This document shows positions 11,291 through 23,142 of a DNA stretch of 64,000 nucleotides, in pieces. The notes under the pieces are model-generated. The model was not told the origin of the DNA and made no database searches. It saw only the letters and a list, made by a program, of their open reading frames with translations. Origin of the DNA: Heterohyrax brucei (Eukaryota; Chordata; Mammalia; Hyracoidea; Procaviidae); contig CM053158.1 of the NCBI GenBank assembly GCA_028571685.1, positions 58,310,001-58,374,000 of the forward strand, read 5' to 3'. The stretch's first letter is position 1, and every line of letters begins with the position of its first letter. A program made the position numbers and the translations under genes.

Positions 11291-11441
11291 CTGTTATCAT
11301 CAAATCAATTCCAACTCATAGCAACCACATAGGACACAGTAGAACTGCCCCTTAGAGTTGCCAAGGAGTACCTGGCAGATTTGAACTATGACCCTTTGGT
11401 TAGCAGCCGTGCCACTGAAGCACTACACCATCAGGGTTTCC
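11291..11441 (-). mobile_element. AfroSINE (antisense)
   Basis: Complement of the short form: TCAAATCAATTCCAACTCAT, then GTAGAACTGCCCCTTAGAGT, ending CATCAGGGTTTCC. It faces the + copy at 11043-11178 across about 110 bp, making an inverted SINE pair. Confidence 0.85.
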
Positions 11442-11615
11442 ACACAGGAATGCCACAATCACGCTTGCAATCTCACAGAAATAAAGGGGGAAAAGTAAAA
11501 ATTTATAAAACTAACATGCAGGAAGCATCACCTAATAGAATGTTCAATCTATACAACAGTGAGCTCTAAATCAGAGTATACTAAGCTTCACACATCTCAA
11601 AATGGACCTGCTGGA

Positions 11616-11655
11616 TGTCAGAATCAGAACAGAATCAGAATTAGAATCAGAATAC
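11616..11655. repeat. Short (AGAATC)n tandem repeat
   Basis: Repeats of CAGAATCAGAA and variants. In one chance frame this reads as alternating Arg-Ile, with no coding meaning. Confidence 0.7.
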
Positions 11656-11839
11656 CCTATCGTCTTTTAGGTCTAGGGCATAAAAAGCGGCTGGTAGGTG
11701 TTACAGCAATAAGGAACCAAAGGGTCAAATTCAAATACAGTTTCTTGCTACCTGTTAAGGGTATGTTACCACTCCTACTTTTTTTTTCCTGTGTTTAATA
11801 TGTGGATAAAGGAATCAAAAAAGATAGCAAATGCATGGT

Positions 11840-12325
11840 GTATTAATTAATCTATTGCTACATAACAAGTTACCCCAAAATTTAGCGACATAAAACAATA
11901 CACATTTATTAGCTCATAGCTTCTGTGAGTCAAGAATCCAGTTACTTAGCTGGATCCCCTCCTTCAGAGTCTATCATAAGGCTACATGACATCATGGCAT
12001 CCAAGCATTAGGGACAAGATTCAGTTCCTCAACAGTTGTGAGACCGAGGCCCTCAGTTCCCTGCAGGCGCTGGTCTGGAGGCCACTATCAATTCCTTACT
12101 ATGTAACCATCCCCTACATGGCAGCTTGCTTTCATCAAAGCCCGTGAGGGAGGGTGTCTGGTAGTAAAATGAAAGTCACAGTGTTTGGGACCCAATCACA
12201 GAAGTGACATTCTATCACCCTTGCTATATTCTATTGCTTCAGAGCAGATCATGAGATGCCACTTACACTCAAGGGGATCAGTGCCGGGCGGGGTATCTTT
12301 GATGGCCACCCTAGAGGTCGTATAG
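11840..12325 (-). mobile_element. MLT1-like LTR (antisense)
   Basis: The + strand reads CTATTGCTACATAACAAGTT, then ACACATTTATTAGCTCATAG, GGCAGCTTGCTTTCATCAAA, AATCACAGAAGTGACATTCT and TTGATGGCCACCCTAGAGG. This is the usual order of an MLT1-type MaLR LTR read from its 3' end. A second copy of the same family lies at 20195-20700. Confidence 0.7.
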
Positions 12326-13220
12326 CACAGGTAGCATGTATTATCCTCTTTCTTCTAGAAGCCACATGAACATCACTCATGAGTCATGGGCCTCTCCCAC
12401 TGAGCCCCCAAAGGCTTCAAAATCTTACCTGGCTCCAAGAGGCCTAGTGCCTGCCAATCAGTTGATCACGTAAAAGCCAATTTGCCTCCTCTTATTTAAA
12501 CAGCAACCATTCCAAGTAATTGCTACTGGGAAAATACGAGGTAGGAAATCAGGTTGGAAACAGAACGACAACACGGCATAACTAGAGCCACTATTAGCCG
12601 CATCAGTGGAAGGGAAGGAACGCCTGCAGAAGAAATCAATTGGTAAAGACTTAAAGACAAGTAAGAGCTGTGAATCAAGAAATGCACATCCCAGCTTGCA
12701 AGACCCCACAAGACCTGAGCATGTTTGGACACATAGAAGCAGCAGCAGTTCTTACTGCCTCACAGAGATTATTCTCTTGGATACACTGGAGATGTGTTAG
12801 CAACACTGCGATCAGTGGAAGATACCAGGGATGGACATCATACTCTATGCTTGACCTTGTGTCTCTGTCTTACAGCTCTCTCAGATGTAGGGGTTGCCTG
12901 CTTTGTCTATAGCAGTGTTTCTCAACCTTGCCTCACCTTCCCTCTCTTTGTATAGGCATGAAAATCTCATCACTATCTCAGATGTAAGTTCTCTCTGACC
13001 CTTTCTTTGAGAATAGCTCAAAGATGTTTTACATGTATTCCACAATAAAGATCTTCTCATTCTTTTAATGAATCTTTTTGTGTTTGTCTACACTTTCTTT
13101 GGGCTCCTGAAGTCTTCATAGATCCCTACCCACAGGGATTCTGAAAAACTGATCTTCAAAATGGGGGAATAACAGTCCCCCAGGCAAGTATACAAAGGTT
13201 TTATTTTATGTTTTACTTTA
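12326..13220. other. Unassigned sequence
   Basis: No gene or repeat recognised. Frames on both strands at 12458-12912 overlap and show no domain. Confidence 0.45.
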
Positions 13221-13486
13221 AAATGATTACATTCTTCAACTCTGGAAAACAGTTTGGCAGTTTCTTAAAAAAAAAAAAAAGAAAGAAAAGAAAACTTAAA
13301 CATGCAACTACTGCATGACCAAGTAATTGCACTCCTGGGCATTTATTTCAGAGAGATGAAAACTAACATTCACACAGAAATCTGCACACAGATGTTCACA
13401 GCAGCTGTATTTCTAATAGCCTAAAACAACCTAGATGTCCAGTGAATGGTTAAATATACTGTGGTACATCCACACCATGGAACGCT

Positions 13487-13545
13487 GTTGTTGCAGTTGT
13501 TGTCGAGTTGGTTCTGACTCTTAGTGACCCTGTGTACATACAACA
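13487..13545 (-). mobile_element. Truncated RTE/AfroSINE 3' end in L1M
   Basis: Complement of the RTE terminus: GTTGTCGAGTTGGTTCTGAC followed by TCTTAGTGACCCTGTGTACA, with a (GTT)n start that is the complement of the (AAC)n tail. Flanks GAACGCT and GAACACT look like a diverged target duplication. Only about 58 bp of the source RNA was copied. Confidence 0.7.
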
Positions 13546-13769
13546 GAACACTACAAACCATATCAAACTGTTATGGTTCATGTACAAATTCAACTTAATA
13601 ACAGACTTAAGAACAGAACTCACTGGCAATCCAGGGACTGCTTATATCTTGATTGCAGTGGTGGTTACACACATCTACATAAGTGATAAATCGATGTAGA
13701 ACTATATACCCAATTCACTAGTGTCAAATTCCTGGTTTTGCTGTAATTGTGTAAGTTGTAACCATTGGC

Positions 13770-13790
13770 CAAAGCCAAGTGCCGTGGAGT
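13770..13790 (-). mobile_element. 3'-end micro-insert
   Basis: CCAAAGCCAAGTGCCGTGGA is the complement of the shared 3' end plus a GGCTTTGG tail. It sits in the L1M 3' UTR between TTGG and TTGG, a possible 4-bp target duplication. About 21 bp long. Confidence 0.55.
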
Positions 13791-13880
13791 TGGTAAGGGA
13801 AACAATTTGAAAGGTACACTGGATCTCTTTGTGACTTTGTAACTTCCTCTGAAGCTATAATTCCTTCAAAATAACAAGTT

Positions 13881-14277
13881 AGGAAGGAACACAAAAAGCA
13901 GTAACTTTAAATGCAACTTGGTATCCTAGATTGAATCCTGTAATAGAAAAAAGATATCCTTGAATAAAATGGTAAGATACAAATAAAATTTATAGTTTAA
14001 ATTTTTTTAATTCAAACTGGAAACCAAAAAAATTTTCAATGATTGTTAAGTGAGCTCCTGTATACCCTTACCCAAATTCCTCATGTTTCTTTCATTACTT
14101 TATTGATACTGTATTTTTACACATTTTCTTCAAGAACCATCTAACTTTATGTTATAGACACAATACTGTATTCTTCCTTAATACTTCAGTGTACATTTCC
14201 TTAAAAGGCACTCTCCTGCACAGCCACACTATAACCATGAAAGTCAGGAGATTCACATTGTTTCAGTAAGGCCTTAC
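13881..14277. other. Unassigned AT-rich sequence
   Basis: No feature recognised. Confidence 0.45.
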
Positions 14278-14625
14278 TTTAAGGATTGAATTGTATCCTT
14301 GAAAAAGAAATATGGAAGTCCTAACTCTTACACTTGCAAACCGGTCCCTATTTGGAACTAGTGCTTCCTATTGTTATGTTAAAGACATCATAGCAGCATA
14401 GGAGAGTCCTAAACCTGATTCCTTCTGAGTGGTGTCTAATTTTTAAAAAAAGCAGACTTGACAGACACATGTGAGGATCATTGGCAATCAAAGGCGCACC
14501 ACAGACTGCCAGCAGACACTAGGAACGGGGACAGAAGCTCACGGAAGAGTCAACACAGCTGGGCCTTGGGACTTTCATCTTCCAAAACTGTGAGACAAGA
14601 ACTATCTGTAGTATACATATAGTAT
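14278..14625 (+). mobile_element. MaLR/MLT1-like LTR
   Basis: Begins TTAAGGATTGAATTGTATCC, continues with ATATGGAAGTCCTAACTCTT, and ends with GGACTTTCATCTTCCAAAAC and TGTGAGACAAGAACTAT. This is the sense order of an MLT1-type LTR. Diverged solo LTR. Confidence 0.65.
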
Positions 14626-14942
14626 GGATACATATCTCTATAGTTATGCAGTACTAGGTAACTCTGACACCTTCTAGATTAGTTTTATAGTCTACTAATT
14701 GCTCCAACAGTGCCCTTTATAGGGTCAAGATCCAGTCCCCAAAACATGCAGCACTTAGCTGTCAGATCTCATTAATCTTCTTCAGTGCAAGAGAGTTTCT
14801 CAATATTCCTTTACCTTTCACAACCTTGACATTTTTGAAGAATAAAGGCCAGTAATTTTATATAGTATCCTTCAGTTTAATTTGTCTGATAGACTCCAGC
14901 TTACCAGAGATCATAGGCATTAATTTCTTCATGATCAGAAAC

Positions 14943-15035
14943 AAGATCGGGTACAGTATTGGACAATGTTTTATTCTGTCCTACATGGGGTCACCATGAG
15001 TGGCAGCCAACTTGACGGCCACTAATAACAACAAT
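14943..15035 (+). mobile_element. RTE 3' end (about 93 bp)
   Basis: Matches only the last part of RTE: GTTTTATTCTGTCCTACATG, GGGTCACCATGAGTGGCAGC, then an (AAC)n tail. Strongly 5'-truncated. Confidence 0.65.
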
Positions 15036-15399
15036 GTTCTCGCAAAATTAGATTCAGGTGATGCTTTTTAGATACAAACATCAGAGAAAGGATGCTGTTT
15101 TTCTCAGGGTATCATGTAAGTAGATACCCAATGTTTGTTTACATACTGGATGTGTTAACTTTAATCACTGGGCTAATAAAATATCTGGCAGATTTCCCAC
15201 TGTAAAATGAGTTTATCAAACTTGTATACTCAGTAATTAACAACTAATTAATTATTGGGGGTAGATAGTTCGATACTCTGGAACTGTCCTATTTCTCATC
15301 AGATTTTCACCCATTAATTCTAGTCCCCTTTGATAAGTCTTGCCTGAATCTGTTTTCTTTTAATCACCACACAATGATTTTTAAGGTCTACTTTGACAA
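15036..15399. other. Unassigned sequence
   Basis: No feature recognised. Confidence 0.4.
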
Positions 15400-15778
15400 G
15401 AAAAAGGTGGTGGCGCAATGAGTAAAACTTCAGAGACTGGCTACTAAACAAAAGGTCAGTGGTTCAAATCCAGCAGCCACTTAGTGGGACAAAGACGTGG
15501 TAATATGCTTCCAAAAAGATTAAAAAACCAACCAACCTGTTGCCAGTGAGCGGATTCCAACTCAAGGTGACCCTGTAGAACAGGGTAGAACTGCCCTATA
15601 TAGTCTCCAAGGAGCACCGGGTGGCTTTGAATCTCTGACCCATTGCTTAGCAGCTGTAACACTTAACCACTATGCCACTAGGGTTTCCTCTATAAAGAAG
15701 TAGTTCTATTCTGTCTTGTAAGTCACAGTGAGTCAGAATCAGCCCAGTGGCAGTGGGCTAGGGTTATTTTTTTGGTTT
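15400..15778 (+). mobile_element. AfroSINE split by a second AfroSINE
   Basis: The host SINE 5' part (GGTGGCGCAATGAGTAAAAC) runs to about 15520 and its 3' part (GTTCTATTCTGTCTTGTAAG, CAGTGAGTCAGAATCAGCCC) resumes at 15689. The interruption is an antisense SINE described separately. Confidence 0.8.
15521..15688 (-). mobile_element. AfroSINE (antisense), nested in a SINE
   Basis: Complement of the short form: ACCTGTTGCCAGTGAGCGGA to ACTAGGGTTTCC. Inserted head-to-head into the + SINE at 15400-15778; flanks AAAAAGAT and TATAAAGA are a possible diverged duplication. Confidence 0.8.
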
Positions 15779-18500
15779 AACATAAATGGTTTTCAATAAA
15801 TCACTTTTCAGATGGTCAGCCTCTTACTATACGCTCCTAAAACTAATCCGTCTGAGCACATGCCTGAGGCAGGGGACCTCCGGTTCCAGGGCTGGAAAGC
15901 TGCACAGCTCAGGGGGCGTACCTCCTCCTAGACAAGGACAAACATAAACTGCCTCATTTCCCTTCCTCCCTCAACCCCAAAACTGTGGGATGAGCCCTGG
16001 CTGATCTTTTCTCACTTTCTCTGCCTCTTATCCCTTTTAGGAAAGAAAAACAAAAAACAAAAAAAACCACCTCCCACCCATCTTGAATCTTACTACGGTG
16101 TGTTGGCTCAGAGTGAAAAAATTCAGGACACCAAACAAAGCAGTGATTCAAAATCATGCTGTCAGTGTTAAGAAAGTGAATGCTTCTAACGATTGGGTTA
16201 CAAATCCTTTTTTAAGTCAAGTGGTTTTCAGTTCTTTGCTTTCAACAAAGCTAAAGAAGGTTCTGATAGATTTGTCAGCTGGTAGATCATTAAAAATAAT
16301 TTGTGATGATAGAGACCCACCTGATCTCTTGGCAAGTAATTTGGAAGAGGGTAAAGAATAGAGTGATGCTGCTGTAACAAAACTCTCTCCATGCTCATCT
16401 ACTTATGTAAACAAAGTGCTTATTAACTATGACTTTTTTAAAAAAGAGAGAGAGAATAAATTTGAACCCTATCCCTTTTGGACAATCAGCAATATTCAGG
16501 AGCTAATGAGAGGGGGGAGCCCTATCCATTTCATTAAAATATGCATTCTGCATGCAATTTGATTTCTCACGTTTAATAATTGTCTGTTGAAATTTATATT
16601 TGTTGTTTTGACCATTTAGGTACAAACTAATAATAATTGTAGTAAGTCAATCCAAAGGAAATCTGTTAACATTTAGACCACTAACTTCACAGGAAATAGT
16701 TCATATTTAAAATTTTAATTTTGTACAGGTTGTTGACCCAAAAGTGTGGCACAATGATCAATAAAAAATATTTCAACCATTAAAATACATTACATTATTG
16801 TGAAATCTCTGCAGAAATGGAATTAGAGAGGTATAATATCTCTGTAACATCTCGATTCCATCTGATAAATTTAAGCATTAATAAAACTGCTTTATTTCAC
16901 AGTACCACTTAAAATATGTTAGAAATCATATAACTATTTAAACTTGTGGTGAAATAGCTCAGCTATCAATTTAAAAACATGCAAAGGGCTAAAACAAAAA
17001 AAATTTTTAAAAACATTTTAGAGCACATCTGAGCAAAAATCACAGAAAATTTGTGCTAAAAAAATACTTTCTCTTGGCATATGTTACCTCAAAAGTCTCT
17101 CCGGGTTTCACCTGCTATTCTCTGTGTCAACCCTTTTTCACACTGGGAAGAAGTACTTTTAAAACGTCTGCACAGGTACACACATATACACACCCTGTCT
17201 ATTTTGCTGATGTACCCTATCTATAGAAATACTGCCTTCAAGTGTAGCCTTGGGCCATAATTTAGCCTTCTCAAACCTGTCTGTCTGTTTTCATCCAGGT
17301 ACCCAATATTCCAAAATGTTGAAATGAGTCAGAAAATCACCTCAGAGTAAGTGAACTGTTAATGTACAAAATCTTCAGCTTTATAGTTTATTATAGCTCG
17401 ATTATTTTACATCAAATGACTTCATATTTCACATAAAATAGATGATATCAATAATTATTCCCATTTAATTAAATTTTGAAATACTTTAGCTTCAGAAGAT
17501 CATAGGTAGGGAAAATAAATTTATGGAGAAAAATATATAAATGATAAAAAAGTTATCTTTTCCAACTAAAATAATAAAAGCATGTGTGTGATGCCAATGG
17601 AATAACACTGGTGAAGTTTGTGGTGCAGGTGTGTTGAAACAGGCATGAAGTTGTGACTGTGAATCTTTATCATTCTGACAGTTTTAACTTGACCATAATA
17701 GTAAACAGTATTTTTAAATTCTCTATATTTTTAGCCACTAATTCCATTTCTACAAATCTAGTTAATGGAAATGCAAAGTTACCAAATTTGTTCACTGTAG
17801 AATTATGTATCCATTTATTGTAGGATGATGTATAGAAAGCAACTGATAGCAGAGATATGTTAAATTTCTCTGAATATTATGTAGGTGTCTATAATGTTAT
17901 CAAAAAAGCTACTTAATATTATGAGATAATGTCCAGAATATAATGTTAAATGGGCCCCAAATGTGCTAAAAGAAGGAAGATACAGGTAAGGAAAAATAGT
18001 AATGATAGTAGGTTTGAGAGTAATTTTTATTTTCTTATTTACATTTTCGTTAGTTTTTACATTCTTTGCAATGTGTGCAGCAATTTTATAATTAGAAAAA
18101 GTTTTGCTGTTAAAAGCATGTTCGGTAAGCTTCCAACTCCAGACTGCCGATTAAAAAAAAAGTAGATTTTAGGGTCCACAGGCGGTGTACTTGCAGAGTT
18201 CCACAAAACTAGTTCACCACCTAACCCATCCCACCGGGGGTCTGGGGCTGAAGCTAGACCTCGAGGTAGAACTACAGGCTGACGCTTCTCTTCTCTCTGT
18301 TTTTGCCAATCAGGGAAGGATCCGCCAACGTGTCCCTGGAGAGCCTGCTTCCTTTCCTTTATCCTGAATAATTTAAACAAAGCTGAAGGAAGCCATTCCT
18401 TTCCATGAGCTTGATATTAGAGGGCTGAGAGAGCAGTGAGTGCAATGAATTGCTTTCATTTATCCGTATTATCATGATTAAGTGTCTCTTCTCTTACATT
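15779..18500. other. Unassigned 2.7-kb block
   Basis: Mostly AT-rich. The longest + frame (16083-16358, 92 codons, starting MNLTTVCWLRVKKF) and the longest minus frame (18057-18380, 107 codons) have no domain I recognise, no flanking splice pattern I can defend and no second copy in the window. A more GC-rich patch spans 18170-18370. I see no transposon here, so this may be single-copy DNA. Confidence 0.4.
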
Positions 18501-18501
18501 A

Positions 18502-18790
18502 TTCATTCATTCAACAAATACTTTTGAGTGCCTATTAGATACTCAGCTAGTCACTTTGATGGAGACAAAGATTTATTCACTCATTCATCTGTTTAGTCAG
18601 TCAGTAAATAGCATTTTCTACAGCATTTACCACTGTGTGATGGATGATGTTCAAGACACAAGAGACTGAGTGGGGAAGTAGACCAATAAGCTCCCTGCTC
18701 TTGAGGAGCTCACAGCCTACTGGGGAGACAGACAGTTAAACAAATAAATAAAGATAATTGCAGCTTGAGTGTGTGCTATTTAGGATTCAC
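18502..18790 (-). mobile_element. L2 3' end (antisense)
   Basis: TTCATTCATTCAACAAATAC, a second ATTCACTCATTCATCTGTTT, then GAGGAGCTCACAGCCTACTG and GACAGTTAAACAAATAAATA, the complement order of L2 3' sequence. Confidence 0.65.
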
Positions 18791-18819
18791 TGGGTGATTG
18801 AACTGAAATCAGCAGTTAT

Positions 18820-19022
18820 TGTTTTGGGGTGCCATCAAGTCAATTCTGACTCATAACGACCCCATGTGACGGAGTAGAACTGCCTCTTAGGGTCTTTCCA
18901 ATCTCTTATCTCTACGGGAACAGAACTTCAGGTCTTTCCTCCTGCAGAGCTGTTGGCTAGGTTTGAACTGCCAACCTTTTGGTAAGCAGCTGAGCCCTTA
19001 ACTATTATGCCACCAGAACTCT
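18820..19022 (-). mobile_element. AfroSINE, long form (antisense)
   Basis: TGCCATCAAGTCAATTCTGA, then GTGACGGAGTAGAACTGCCT and TTTTGGTAAGCAGCTGAGCC, ending at ATGCCACCAG. Confidence 0.85.
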
Positions 19023-19479
19023 TTTTTAAATACCTAAGATAGTCAGGGGATGCCTTTTTACATAGAAAGCCAGGGCCGGGCCAGAGGTGGGGCAATGACT
19101 AGGAGAACAAGAAAAAGCCAGCCAGAGGAGGGTTGAAGAGCAGGTGCAGTCTGAACAGCAAGCTCAGTCAGGAGGCAGAAACAAAGGATGCAAAGAGCCC
19201 TGGAACAGGAGGATGGTCTATGGGGAAGAACTCAGTATACTCTGAGAAGAGGTGGGCAGCCTCTTTCACCAGAGTAACAAGTTTAACTGGATCCAACATA
19301 GAATTTGTGTCCAAGACTTTAATAACCTAATGCACAGAATAGCAAAGAGATATATAATTAAGGTTTAAGTCAAGAGCCAGCAATTTCTTTTTCTGTAAAG
19401 ACCAGAAAATAAATACATTTAGCTGCACAGGTCTTTCAGTCTCTATTACAACTACTTATATCTGTTTTTGTAAACAACA
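19023..19479. other. Unassigned sequence
   Basis: Slightly more GC-rich at 19060-19330. No recognised feature. Confidence 0.4.
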
Positions 19480-19666
19480 AGCCCCTGGGTGGTACAAATG
19501 GTTAAGGCACTCAGCTGCTAACTGAAAAGTTGGTGGTTTGAATCCATCTAGAGGCACATCAGAAGGTATGCTTTCAAAAGACCACAGCCATTGATAACTC
19601 TATGAAACACAGTTGTAGTCTGACACATCTGAGGTTGCCATGATCAAATTGGACTTGACAGTAGCT
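19480..19666 (+). mobile_element. AfroSINE, long form
   Basis: AGCCCCTGGGTGGTACAAAT, GCTGCTAACTGAAAAGTTGG, then TCTGAGGTTGCCATGATCAA and GGACTTGACAGTAGC. Confidence 0.85.
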
Positions 19667-19724
19667 TATACTGGCAGCACAAAAGCAGCCATGAGCAACA
19701 TGTAAAATATATACATATATATTG

Positions 19725-20095
19725 ATGTGCTTGAATTCTTTTTGTGAAGAATATTTATTATTGAATATACCATCAACTTCCAGAAGAACAAATCTGTCTT
19801 GGAAGTACAGCCATAGTGCTCCTTAGAAACAAAGATAGTGAGATTTCCTTCACGTACTGTGCACATACTACCACGTGGGACTAGTCCTTGGAGATGGACA
19901 TCATGCTTCGTAAGTTTGAGGGTCAACAAAACAGAGGAAGACCTTTAATAAGATGAATTGACCCAGTAGCTGCAACGATGGGCTCACACACAGCAACATT
20001 TGTGAGGATGGTACAGGATCAGGCAAGTGTCTGTTACGTCTCTCATGCACTTCTGTAAGTTGGAAGCGACTTCACAGCACCTGATAACAACAAAA
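19725..20095 (+). mobile_element. RTE (BovB-like) 3' end
   Basis: Starts near ATTATTGAATATACCATCAA, then TGTCTTGGAAGTACAGCCAT, GATGAATTGACCCAGTAGCT and the end GTAAGTTGGAAGCGACTTCA with an (AAC)n tail. Same blocks as 1515-1974. Frame broken. Confidence 0.8.
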
Positions 20096-20194
20096 GGATG
20101 GGCATGACTGTGTTCCAATCATCTTTGCTTAAAGAAGTGGGCAGTGGACTACATACCAACTAGCAGCTGAGTGCTTTAACTACAGTACCACCCC

Positions 20195-20700
20195 ATAACT
20201 TGGTGACTTACAACAACACTCTTCATGATCTCACAATTTCTGTGGGTTGAGGATCCAGGCACGGCTTATCTGGGTTCTCTGCTTCAGGTCCTCAGACTCA
20301 CTAGCCTATGACCAAGTTGTCACTCAAGGGATTTCATATGAAGGCCTTGGAAGGACCTGCTTCCAAGCTCACTTGTATGGTTGCTAGGAGGATTCAGTTA
20401 TCTGAGGTTTGTTACTCTGAGGGCCTCAGTTCCTTGGCATACGGCTCTCTCCCACATGGCATTCTATTTCATCAAAATGTGCAAGCTAAGAAGGCACTAG
20501 AGAGAGTTTGCTAGCTAGAGGGATGGTAGACTCTTTTATAACCTAATGACAGAAGTGACATCCCATTACCTTTTCTGTATTCTGTCATTTAGAAGCAAGC
20601 CCCTAAGTCCAGCACATTACTCAAGGGGAGAGGATTACACATGGGAAGTGCCAGGAGGCAGAGATTATTGAAGGTCATCTTAGGAGCAGCCTGCCGTGGG
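20195..20700 (-). mobile_element. MLT1-like LTR (antisense)
   Basis: Order: TGGTGACTTACAACAACACT, TCACAATTTCTGTGGGTTGA, TGACAGAAGTGACATCCCAT, TTGAAGGTCATCTTAGGAGC. Same family and orientation as 11840-12325 but better preserved. Confidence 0.75.
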
Positions 20701-21361
20701 TGCTTAGCGAAGGTTGTTCCTGTGAGTGTTAGGAAGAAGAGCAGGGCCTGGAGGAATAAAGCTAATGTTGTTTCTCACCTGTGATCTCCCCTGGCCTGCT
20801 GATTACCACCTTCGTTATCATCTCTGCCATACCGTTGTCATTTGTACCACGTCCAGAGCCCACTTCTTAAAGTGAGAGTATCTGAGAATATTAACACACA
20901 ATCTGTGTTTGGCTGAAGCTTCCAGGTTGTTGTGAAAAGTTCTCTCACTGCTGCTGCTATTTATAACATCAACAGATCAAAGAAAGCATCTTAAAAAGTG
21001 AAGATGAATTCTTAACTGCTCCCTTACTTATTAAGCTAAGAGGACTGGTTGATGTGATAAAGGACTTATCTTTACTCCTGCTGGGACTTTCCTAACATGC
21101 TGCGAAAGTACCTAAGAGAAAGCAACTCAGGCAATGACTGAGGAACTCAGAGCTCAGAATAATCTTGGCTGGGTAGACTGCAAATAAAATTACCACAGCT
21201 ACCTTTTCTACATACACAGTGTGCCACGGGATGGAGAAAAAACAGCATTCATTATCTTATTTTGGTTCACTAGCTCAGTGAAGCGAATGCTGCTACCCCA
21301 TTTGGCAGAGGGGGAAGTTGAGACAGAGGGTGGTTAAGTAGTTTGTTCATGTTCAGAGCTG
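20701..21361. other. Unassigned sequence
   Basis: No gene or repeat recognised. Confidence 0.45.
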
Positions 21362-21520
21362 TTTGGGTGTCCTTTATCTGATTGTGACTCACAGTGACTC
21401 CACATGACAGAGAACTGTCCACAAGATTTTCTAGGCAGAAATCGTTACAGGAGCAGATCACCAGATCTTTCTGATACAAAACCACCAAGTCATTTGGACC
21501 ACCAACTGTTCTGTTAGAAG
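21362..21520 (-). mobile_element. AfroSINE, long form fragment (antisense)
   Basis: TCTGATTGTGACTCACAGTG and AGGAGCAGATCACCAGATCT match the long-form complement. First of three antisense SINEs in a row. Confidence 0.7.
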
Positions 21521-21544
21521 CCAAGAACTAACAGATAACCACCA

Positions 21545-21703
21545 AATCAAACCCACTGCCACAGAGTCAATTTTGACTCACAGCAAACCTTTAGAACATA
21601 GTAGAACTGCCTCATACAGTTTCAAGAAGCATTTGGTACATTTGAACTGCCAACCCTTTGGTTAGCAGCCATAGCGCTTAACCACTAGACCACTAGGGTT
21701 TCC
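21545..21703 (-). mobile_element. AfroSINE (antisense) with perfect target duplication
   Basis: A 159-bp short-form SINE. A perfect 12-bp duplication AGATAACCACCA flanks it (21533-21544 and 21704-21715). This calibrates what an RTE-driven insertion looks like here: a duplication of about 12 bp. Confidence 0.93.
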
Positions 21704-21731
21704 AGATAACCACCAGGACGTCTACACTGTA

Positions 21732-21880
21732 ACCTGCTGCTGTCAAGTGGATTCTGACCACAGTTATCCTGTAGAACAGAGTAGAACTGCCCATAGAATT
21801 TCTAAAGCATTAATCATTACCGAAGCAGATTGCCATATCCTTCTTCCCAAAGGAGATGGTGGGTTCAAACTCCAAACTTT
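21732..21880 (-). mobile_element. AfroSINE, long form (antisense)
   Basis: GCTGTCAAGTGGATTCTGAC, GAACAGAGTAGAACTGCCCA, GATGGTGGGTTCAAACTCC. Confidence 0.8.
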
Positions 21881-22290
21881 CAGTTCTCTGCATTTTTATC
21901 CAGTTGGTTTTTAATATTTCTCTTTTTCATTTTTTCTCTCCATTTCCGTTTCTCATCTCTTCACACCAATGACAAGCTCCCTTAGCAAGCTTTTTTGTTT
22001 ATTCGCTTGCTTGCTTTTTGCTCCTATTTCTATCTCCTCTCTTTCCTCTGCCCCATACCTACCTTAGCTCCATATACAACCTCCCCTCTTCTACCTGCCT
22101 ACTTGAACTGTAAACTGAACATCACACCCCTGAGAAGGACAGACACAGCCTATGGAACCTTGCCAGCACTGATTCCCAACCTGCTCTGTCAGTCCTACTG
22201 TGTACCACAAACAACCATCCCAACCACTCCCCGTCAGCTATCCCTGCCCTCTACACTGTAGCTGAGCAACTGGCCCTGCCCATTAAAAAA
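21881..22290 (+). mobile_element. Pyrimidine-rich leader, possible L1 5' UTR
   Basis: Pyrimidine-rich on the + strand (CTCCTCTCTTTCCTCTGCCC) and directly before L1 ORF1-like sequence. Position suggests the 5' UTR of the L1 that follows. No promoter motif could be confirmed. Confidence 0.4.
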
Positions 22291-22444
22291 GGAGGTGAAA
22301 AATCTCGTCATCAGAGATGAGAAAACAACAAAGAATGCACAGCCAACCTGCTGTGACAAAACCAAATACAACAAAAAGGTAGACTAAAATGAGCAGGTCT
22401 GCAATCAATAAAGAAAATAACTACAGAATGTACCAAAGACAATA

Positions 22445-22481
22445 GCCAAGTGCCGTCGAGTCGGAGCTGACTCATGGCGAT
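22445..22481 (-). mobile_element. 3'-end micro-insert with 8-bp target duplication
   Basis: A 37-bp insert within L1 ORF1 sequence. It is the complement of the AfroSINE/RTE 3' end (GCCAAGTGCCGTCGAGTCGG then AGCTGACTCATGGCGAT). The repeat AGACAATA flanks it at 22437-22444 and 22482-22489. No other SINE part is present, so only the last ~37 nt of the source RNA was copied. Confidence 0.8.
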
Positions 22482-23142
22482 AGACAATATCAAATCATTA
22501 AAAAAAAAAAAAAGAGGATGGCTCCAGTAGGCATCCAAAATAAAACTCCACATGAATTCCTAGCAGAAGAAAAGGTACTGGAACTGCCTGATAGGGAATT
22601 AAAATCTGTAATATTCAGAGCTATCTAAGAACTGAAGCAAAAGGCAGACAGAAAGGAGGAAAAAATATGCAAATTCATGGAAAAATCAGACAAATTCATG
22701 GAAGAATTCAGGAAAATAATACAGGAACAAAATGCCAAAATAAATTCAAAACCAAAAATAAAATAAAAACTACTGTTAAAAGTCCAAAAGATAAACAACA
22801 AGATTTCAGAAATGGATAGTTTCTTAGAAAGGCTGAGGAACAGATTTGAAATGATGGAAGACAAGATTAGCAAGATTAAAGACAAACACTTGGCTACAAC
22901 TCTGTTTAATGAAAAATCAGAAAAAAAGGAATGAGAATTATAGGAGATACAGTCAAAAGTAAGACTTTCTGAGTGATTACAGTTCCAGAACAGGGGAAAG
23001 AAAATGGAAAATACAGAAAGGATCATTGAGGAAATGCTGACAGAAAATTTATGCAATATCATGAAAGGTGAAAAGCTGATCATTCAAGAAGTTCAATGCA
23101 CCCCAAATAAGATAGACTCTGAAAGAAAATCACCAGCCAAAG

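Larger units (their letters stand above)
13225..13880 (+). mobile_element. L1M 3' end with two small inserts
   Basis: Starts with the ORF2-terminal/3'-UTR block (CTCTGGAAAACAGTTTGGCA, ACCAAGTAATTGCACTCCTG, ATATACTGTGGTACATCCAC) and ends with the 3'-UTR block GTAACTTCCTCTGAAGCTAT and TTCAAAATAACAAG. It is an old L1M fragment. It is interrupted by a truncated RTE/SINE 3' end (13487-13545) and a 3'-end micro-insert (about 13770-13790). Confidence 0.75.

Noticed and set aside
16083-16361. Possible small gene of 92 codons
   Set aside because: No homologue recognised, no splice or promoter evidence and no codon bias that can be judged by eye.
18057-18380. 107-codon minus-strand frame in a GC-rich patch
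   Set aside because: No domain, and it runs into AT-rich sequence without a supported boundary.
22625-23083. 152-codon frame on the minus strand
   Set aside because: It is the complement of A-rich L1 ORF1 sequence; its Ser/Phe/Leu-rich composition is the usual shadow of a coiled-coil coding strand.
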